NCBI RefSeq assembly: GCF_051131155.1
Contig: NZ_CP159508.1
Span: 2,356,001-2,420,000 of the forward strand
Direction: 5' to 3'
Origin: Pseudanabaena minima
GTDB lineage: Bacteria; Cyanobacteriota; Cyanobacteriia; Pseudanabaenales; Pseudanabaenaceae
DNA: 64,000 nt
Within the stretch, counting starts at the first letter, position 1. Each line of letters opens with the position of its first letter. Below are positions 59,623 through 64,000 of this stretch, piece after piece. Position numbers and translations under genes: made by a program. A model generated the notes under the pieces. It saw only the letters and a program-made list of their open reading frames with translations, was not told the origin of the DNA and did no database searches.

Positions 59623-60433
59623 AACGGAAATTATCGGGATTGAGTTTTCGACCACTACTGCCAGTAAAGCCGCTCTTGTTTAAACTTGCACCAGTGCCAC
59701 CATCACTAGGATCGAGGAAGGGCTTCAAATACAAATTGCCACTACGTACATTGGATACCGTGCGACTTGGGGATAGCACCGAGCCAAGGACACCATTAAT
59801 TCCTGTGAGATCAATACCTAAACCAAGATCGCCGCTGATGTCATTTAAAGTGCGATCGCGTCCGCGATAAGTATTCACAGCCGTGGTTTGTTGACCACTA
59901 TCAGCAGTGGCAAGATTGCCAAAAACCTGATCGCGAGTAGCAATTGGATCTTGACCATTAGGAACGGTCAGCACAATGCGACAAGCTGGATTTTTATCAG
60001 TAGTGGCACAGATCACGTTATAGCCATTTTCAGTACTGGTTCGCATTTCTAACAAACCATCGGGACGATATGACTCCAACCGCCGACTAATTTCATTACA
60101 ACGCCGTTCAGGTGACCAACCATCGCCCATGAGACTCGGAGCAGCCCAAGGGAAATATTTTTGGGGTTGGCTTTTGGGTTGATAAACGACAATATACTGA
60201 CCATCACGAGATTGACAGCTAAAACGAGCCGTTTTGTTATCAGTGGGATTGGCAGCTTTGTCGTTAGGATTTTCGGAGGGAAGCGTTGAGGGATTTGAGC
60301 TAGTGCTAGTCTCGACAGGAATAATCTGCGCGAAACTAGGACTTGCAACTAAAGGTAAACTAAGGGCGATCGCTGATAAGCAGACAAATTGCTTTCTCAA
60401 CAATTCTGGTAAATTTTGGGTTGAGTATTTCAT
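59621..60433 (-). CDS. COP23-domain protein
   Basis: 270 residues from the ATG at 60431-60433; the open frame upstream lacks protein character. Signal peptide MKYSTQNLPELLRKQ.. to PSFAQ. COP23 domain about residues 60-165: RFSCQSRDGQYIVVYQPKSQP, ERRCNEISRRLESYRPDGLLEM, YNVICATTDKNPACRIVLTVPNGQDP. The name derives from a circadian oscillating protein of Crocosphaera/Cyanothece-type cyanobacteria; function unknown. Confidence 0.9.
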   Translation of the reverse strand: MKYSTQNLPELLRKQFVCLSAIALSLPLVASPSFAQIIPVETSTSSNPSTLPSENPNDKAANPTDNKTARFSCQSRDGQYIVVYQPKSQPQKYFPWAAPSLMGDGWSPERRCNEISRRLESYRPDGLLEMRTSTENGYNVICATTDKNPACRIVLTVPNGQDPIATRDQVFGNLATADSGQQTTAVNTYRGRDRTLNDISGDLGLGIDLTGINGVLGSVLSPSRTVSNVRSGNLYLKPFLDPSDGGTGASLNKSGFTGSSGRKLNPDNFR

Positions 60434-60746
60434 AGGATTAGCAGGTGTGTGAGGATTAGTAAACAGAGCAAAGCCTCCCCCCAGATATATTTTGTGACTC
60501 TTGCGTGGATCGCCTATGAGATTGCGCGTCACTTTTACTGATTTTAACTATAGATCCTTAGATCTTTCTATAGTTGCATGACCTCATGTTCAAAAAATAT
60601 GTTCCCACCAAAAATGAATCACCCCGCCGCAAGCGGACGGGGTATCAAATTCTTTTTTACTAGAATGTACTAACGCCGCAGAGCGGCGGGGTATTTACCC
60701 TCGTTGTTAAAATAAAAAAGGCGTTGCCATGCAACGCCTTTTTTAT
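60434..60746. other. Intergenic region with IS200/IS605-like end
   Basis: 313 bp. No gene. Contains two CG-rich short palindromes (60615-60696) and a terminator overlapping the next stop (60710). Confidence 0.5.
60615..60696. repeat. Paired CCGC/GCGG hairpins, possible IS200/IS605-derived element
   Basis: CCCCGCCGCAAGCGGACGGGG followed by TATCAAATTC, then CGCCGCAGAGCGGCGGGGTAT about 45 bp later. Repeated GCGG.GGGGTAT hairpins are typical of IS200/IS605 ends and their palindrome-associated derivatives. No transposase gene is present. Confidence 0.5.
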
Positions 60747-60748
60747 TT
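60710..60748. terminator. Terminator of the FAH-family gene
   Basis: 18-bp exact arms with CAT loop, overlapping the stop codon at 60747. Confidence 0.9.
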
Positions 60749-61568
60749 AGTCATCAATTTCGCTTTCTTCAATTTCTTCGTCAGACGGTAAAGGCGATCG
60801 CAAAATTACTGTGTTTTGCAGTTTGCCGATGCCCTCAATTTCGATATAAACGCGATCGCCTTCTTGCATCGGACCAACACCTTCAGGCGTACCCGTAAGA
60901 ATGATATCTCCAGGGAGTAAAGTCATAATTTGGCTAATGTAGGACACGATGTAATCTGGTGAAAACACCATCTCTTCAATTGATGCAGATTGAAAAGGCT
61001 TTTTAGTGTCATTTACAAAGGTTTGCAACATAGCGGTAGGACTGATTTCACGCACAATCCAAGGTCCCAGGGGACAGAAAGTATCAAAACCCTTACCCCT
61101 AGTCCATTGACTATCGCTTCTTTGAAGATCCCTTGCCGTCACATCGTTAGCGATCGTATAGCCCCAAATCGCAGCGATCGCCTGTTTGGGTGTGAGATTA
61201 AAACACCTAGAGCCAATCACTAAAGCTAGCTCACCTTCATATTCCACTCGCTTAGACTGTGGTGGTAAAGCTATTTCTGCCTCAGGCGCAATAATTGTAG
61301 TAGTCGGCTTTAAAAATATAATTGGCTCTTTTGGTACTTCTCCACCCATTTCCGCAGCATGAGCGGAATAGTTTTTACCTACAGCAACAATCTTGCTCGG
61401 CTCACAGGGAGCTAAAAGTTGATAAGTATCTGGCGCAAGTAATTCCCCATTTGGCTCCCCTCCCAGCCAAGGTGCTGTATTGAGTAGCTTTATAGATTGA
61501 TTCAACTCTAACAGCCCGTAACAGGCTTCCCCTTGGGAAGTTTTCACGCGAACATAACGATCCGCCAT
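60747..61568 (-). CDS. Fumarylacetoacetate hydrolase family enzyme
   Basis: 273 residues. IVAVGKNYSAHAAEMG, EPIIFLKPTTTI, VEYEGELALVIG with the metal-binding Glu pair, TIANDVTARDLQ with the Asp, and ILTGTPEGVGPMQEGD are the standard FAH C-domain motifs. Members act as acylpyruvate hydrolases, oxaloacetate decarboxylases or isomerases; the substrate is not decided by sequence. Short acidic tail at the C-terminus. Confidence 0.93.
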   Translation of the reverse strand: MADRYVRVKTSQGEACYGLLELNQSIKLLNTAPWLGGEPNGELLAPDTYQLLAPCEPSKIVAVGKNYSAHAAEMGGEVPKEPIIFLKPTTTIIAPEAEIALPPQSKRVEYEGELALVIGSRCFNLTPKQAIAAIWGYTIANDVTARDLQRSDSQWTRGKGFDTFCPLGPWIVREISPTAMLQTFVNDTKKPFQSASIEEMVFSPDYIVSYISQIMTLLPGDIILTGTPEGVGPMQEGDRVYIEIEGIGKLQNTVILRSPLPSDEEIEESEIDD

Positions 61569-61693
61569 AGCATCTTATTTGTATCTAAATATTAAGAGGG
61601 GCAACCTAGCAGACTTGATTATATAGCAATCACCATCATAAACCTAAGAAGGCGCAGTAGCTCATTAGAGATGTTTTCTAAGGGTTCTGAAAT

Positions 61694-61736
61694 CAGATTA
61701 TTGATGGCGCGGCAAAGTCGCGCCATCAATAATCTG
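61694..61736. repeat. Hairpin with 18-bp exact arms
   Basis: CAGATTATTGATGGCGCG and its complement around GCAAAGT, upstream of both neighbouring genes. Confidence 0.75.
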
Positions 61737-61882
61737 TTCCTTGCTTTACGGTGAACTAAGTTAAGAGTAACCCGCGATCGCAGTTCATTTTGGACTTTCT
61801 TGGTGGTCTTACTAAGTTAGTTTGAGATATATAACCGTAAGTTGTCTATCAGTAGCTCATCATAATTAAAAATCCAAGCCAG

Positions 61883-61919
61883 ATCCTGCCACGCCCGCAC
61901 TAAGCGAGCGAGGTAGGAT
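61883..61919 (+). promoter_or_regulatory. Imperfect GC-rich hairpin in the symporter leader
   Basis: ATCCTGCCACGCCCGC and GCGAGCGAGGTAGGAT pair with three mismatches around ACTAA, ending 20 bp before the ATG at 61940. It could mask the ribosome site or attenuate; this is a guess. Confidence 0.35.
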
Positions 61920-61939
61920 TCTCGGTTTTAGGGTTAGTT

Positions 61940-63214
61940 ATGCTTAGTTACTCAGCAGTTTTTACATTAGTAAATTGGAATATGAATCTATCTACATTTA
62001 TCTTAGTTTCACTTGCAGTTGGAGTTGCTTTTGGAACTCTATTAAATACAGCTTTCCCTCAGTATATTGAACTAATTAATCAAAGTTTTTTAGCTCCAGT
62101 TGGGGAATCCTTTTTAAGGCTGATTCAGTTTGTGGTCGTTCCCATTGTTTTTTCTTCTTTAATCATGGGATTAACCCGAATTCAAGGAGCAGGACAAGTT
62201 GGCAGATATGCAGTCAAGTTAATGACTAGTTACTTGATTACTAGCTCAATAGCACTTTGTGTGGGCATGGGAACAGCTTATTTTTTGCAGCCTGGTAGTG
62301 GGGTAACAGGCTTCTCTGTTTCTGAGAATATTAGAATTACGGAAGCTCCTTCTCTTATATCTTGGTTAGTTAGCTTAATTCCTGTCAATCCATTAGAAGC
62401 TCTCAGTACTGGCAATCTATTACAAATCATTTTTTCGGCAGTTCTACTAGGCATAGGCGTGCAACTTGCTAAAGAGAAAGCAAACCCCTTTGTAGAATTA
62501 ATAGAAAGTATCTATCACATTAGCGAAAAGACTTTATCCATAATTTTGTATGTCGCTCCTTTGGGTGTATTTGCCCTCATGAGTTCTACGATCGCCACTC
62601 AAGGACTAGAACTAGTTGCTAAATTATTTCTCTATGTTTTGGGTTTAGTGATTGCTTCTTCGATCATGATTTGTTTAGATATGCTGGTTCTGTTTATCCT
62701 CAAAGCTGATCCTTTAAGATTTCTACGTAGTCTTTCGGAAGCGATCGCCCTAGCATTTGGAACCGCTAGTTCTAATGCAGCATTGCCAGTAGTATTACAA
62801 AATATTCAAGAGAATTATGGTTTGCGCGAAGAAATTGCCAGTTTTGCAATTCCCCTAGGTACTGCACTCAAGCGTGATGGAGCAGCGATTTTACAAGGAT
62901 TTAACGCCTTATTTGTAGCTCAAATTTATCAAGTCCCTTTAACGCCTTCCCTATTAACCGCGATCGCCGTTAGTAGTTTGTTGGTTTCCTTTAGTACCCC
63001 TGGAGTCCCTGGCTCGGCTCTGATCACGATGGCAACTGTTCTTTCAGCTTCAGGTTTACCTTTAGAAGCGATCGCTTTAGTTGCAGGAATTGATCGGCTT
63101 ACTGATGGCTTTAAAACTGTTGTCAATATTATTGGTAATAGTGTTAACGCTATTATTCTCAGTCATTGGGAAGTAGAACAAATATCTGAAGTAGAACAAA
63201 TACCTGCTAGCTGA
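61940..63214 (+). CDS. Dicarboxylate/amino acid:cation symporter (DAACS family)
   Basis: 424 residues (or 410 from an ATG at 61982). About eight membrane helices and two re-entrant loops. FLRLIQFVVVPIVFSSLIMGLTRIQ, FGTASSNAALPVVLQN (first hairpin loop region), ALKRDGAAILQGFNALFVAQIY and VSFSTPGVPGSALITMATVLSASGLPLEA are GltP/GltPh motifs. Cotransports glutamate, aspartate or C4-dicarboxylates with Na+ or H+. Its stop codon is close to the base of a terminator. Confidence 0.95.
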   Translation: MLSYSAVFTLVNWNMNLSTFILVSLAVGVAFGTLLNTAFPQYIELINQSFLAPVGESFLRLIQFVVVPIVFSSLIMGLTRIQGAGQVGRYAVKLMTSYLITSSIALCVGMGTAYFLQPGSGVTGFSVSENIRITEAPSLISWLVSLIPVNPLEALSTGNLLQIIFSAVLLGIGVQLAKEKANPFVELIESIYHISEKTLSIILYVAPLGVFALMSSTIATQGLELVAKLFLYVLGLVIASSIMICLDMLVLFILKADPLRFLRSLSEAIALAFGTASSNAALPVVLQNIQENYGLREEIASFAIPLGTALKRDGAAILQGFNALFVAQIYQVPLTPSLLTAIAVSSLLVSFSTPGVPGSALITMATVLSASGLPLEAIALVAGIDRLTDGFKTVVNIIGNSVNAIILSHWEVEQISEVEQIPAS

Positions 63215-63250
63215 ATAGAAAACTCTGCTCAGCAGAATTTTCTATTCAGC
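63210..63250 (+). terminator. Terminator of the DAACS gene
   Basis: Arms GCTGAATAGAAAA / TTTTCTATTCAGC with a further CTCTGC/GCAGA stem; the left arm contains the stop codon. Confidence 0.82.
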
Positions 63251-63276
63251 ATTTATACTGTAGCGATCACTAAACA

Positions 63277-63352
63277 TTACAGCACTTTACGCTCAAGTCT
63301 AACCCCCAGAAGATTTTTAAAAGCGTTGCTTAGCAACGCTTTTAAAAATCTC
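63277..63352 (+). repeat. Family-B hairpin repeat, copy 4
   Basis: Left flank TTACAGCACTTTACGCTC, AAGTCTAACCCCCAGA; hairpin 63311-63351 with 19-bp exact arms and TTA-type loop. Confidence 0.8.
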
Positions 63353-63394
63353 ATAGTAGTTCTGTAAGTAGTTCATCATCAATAAAACCTTAAT

Positions 63395-63736
63395 TTAGGC
63401 TTTATTTAAACTCATCCCATTAGACTCAGCATAACGATTCATAAATCTCAGAAATCGCTCCCAGTCACGCTCGCCTTCAATTTTATGAATTGCTTCAATC
63501 CCTGCCGATTTGCCATTGATGAATTTGGCGTTGACATTGCGCGTCACCATTTCGCCTTCTTCATCAATCATATACATTCCCAATATCTCATTATTGTTAG
63601 CATTCTCGCCACTCATGCATTTAGGTGAATCAAAGATAAACACCGCAACACTCGTATCTCCATCCTTAGAGCGCGTAATTTTTACATCGGTGGCTTCTTC
63701 GTCAATACCGAGTGCCAACTGTATTTTTGCTGTCAT
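63395..63736 (-). CDS. psb28: Photosystem II assembly protein Psb28
   Basis: 113 residues. Psb28 binds the cytoplasmic side of CP47 assembly intermediates of photosystem II. TAKIQLALGIDEEATDVKITRSKDGDTSVAVFIFDSP, EILGMYMIDEEGEMVTRNVNAKFINGKSAGIEAIHKIEGERDWERFLRFMNRYAESNGM is the complete family. The insertion CMSGENANNN replaces the more usual short loop. Confidence 0.95.
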   Translation of the reverse strand: MTAKIQLALGIDEEATDVKITRSKDGDTSVAVFIFDSPKCMSGENANNNEILGMYMIDEEGEMVTRNVNAKFINGKSAGIEAIHKIEGERDWERFLRFMNRYAESNGMSLNKA

Positions 63737-63815
63737 TTTTTAAAACCTTGATCTAAAACTTTAAACTTTGAATAAGACTTTTTTAAAAGCATATTTGTAT
63801 TAACATAACTCAAAA

Positions 63816-63865
63816 TTAACACCCATTAACAGCAAAGCTATACCTTTGCTGTTAATGGGTGTTAA
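63816..63865. terminator. Terminator of purU
   Basis: 22-bp exact arms around CTATAC; the right arm contains the purU stop codon. Confidence 0.88.
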
Positions 63866-64000
63866 TCAAATACTACAGTTCGCAACCCTAAGCCTGAGCT
63901 TGCCGATTGCCCATAAACTAATACGCGGTTTTGTAAATGTTGTCTGACCGCTCTAGCAAGGACAATCCGCTCTAAATCTTTACCTTTACGAATCAGATCA
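63862..64000 (-). CDS. purU: Formyltetrahydrofolate deformylase, C-terminal end (partial)
   Basis: 46 codons at the window edge on the minus strand: DLIRKGKDLERIVLARAVRQ, then NRVLVYG...RTVVFD and stop. This is the conserved end of PurU, which hydrolyses 10-formyl-THF to formate and THF. Between VYG and RTVVF there are several extra residues (QSASSGLGL) compared with the usual VLVYGNRTVVF. The rest of the gene is outside the window. Confidence 0.85.
   Translation of the reverse strand, partial: DLIRKGKDLERIVLARAVRQHLQNRVLVYGQSASSGLGLRTVVFD

Larger units (their letters stand above)
61569..61939. other. Divergent leader region with two hairpins
   Basis: 371 bp between the divergent FAH and symporter genes. 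Hairpins at 61694-61736 and 61883-61919. No convincing promoter motif. Confidence 0.5.

Noticed and set aside
61982..61984. Internal ATG as start of the DAACS symporter
   Set aside because: Possible, but the upstream ATG at 61940 is in frame and gives an acceptable N-terminus; kept as the alternative.

Overview
The window comes from a cyanobacterium. It carries a phycobilisome rod-core linker (cpcG), a CpcS-type bilin lyase, chlH, psb28, two Tic20-like proteins, a COP23 protein and a dnaE C-terminal half preceded by the C-terminal half of the split DnaE intein. The octamer GCGATCGC (HIP1) is very frequent. A Pseudanabaena-like genome is my inference, not something the sequence proves.

Layout. 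0-4.7 kb is an accessory region: an IS66 element with visible ends and an 8-bp target duplication sits inside a DUF29 gene, followed by an AT-rich, HIP1-free ATPase/DUF4435 pair that resembles the PARIS defence system, then a Uma2 nuclease. 4.9-10 kb: lpdA, a membrane-protein gene broken by an in-frame stop, a PadR regulator, an IS1595-type remnant and a CPA2 antiporter fused to a universal-stress domain. 10.7-22 kb: bestrophin-like channel, hydrolase, cpcG and bilin lyase, a SPOR-like periplasmic protein with potBC, an RsbW/STAS pair, intein-dnaE-C, trmL and tRNA-Leu(CAA). 22-33.9 kb: housekeeping genes including an HdrB-like protein, rpe, a PiT transporter, mreBCD, a Fur-family regulator, an RlmI-like methyltransferase, a second Uma2, a TPR protein and an M16 peptidase. 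33.9-35.8 kb: a second AT-rich ATPase/TOPRIM-like pair (AAA + DUF4276). 35.8-46.7 kb: a CruA-like flavoprotein, a transposase remnant abutting a third, truncated ATPase gene, chlH, tandem Tic20 genes, a frameshifted IS630 element and prmC. 46.7-54.3 kb: serA, a CHRD protein, a TSUP permease and a TetR regulator divergent from a five-gene set (GST, PPOX, bicupin, phosphatase-like, DUF1348) with two matching operator-like palindromes between them. 54.5-64 kb: an Rpn-type nuclease, an unusual CBM20-SGNH-DUF1796 fusion, pgk, a COP23 protein, an FAH-family enzyme, a DAACS symporter, psb28 and the end of purU.

The most unusual layer is intergenic. More than forty long, nearly perfect inverted repeats (arms mostly 15-27 bp, usually a 3-nt loop such as TTC, GAA, TAA, AAA or TTT) sit at gene ends, often containing the stop codon. 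Most have arms unique to their locus. Some belong to small dispersed families: a three-hairpin repeat of about 100 bp (five copies), a 103-bp MITE with an 11-bp target duplication (two copies), a family beginning near TTACAGCGCTTTGCGCTC (five copies), and MITEs that share their ends with the local IS630 element (three copies). Stem changes between copies are frequently compensated on the other arm, so the fold itself appears to be maintained.
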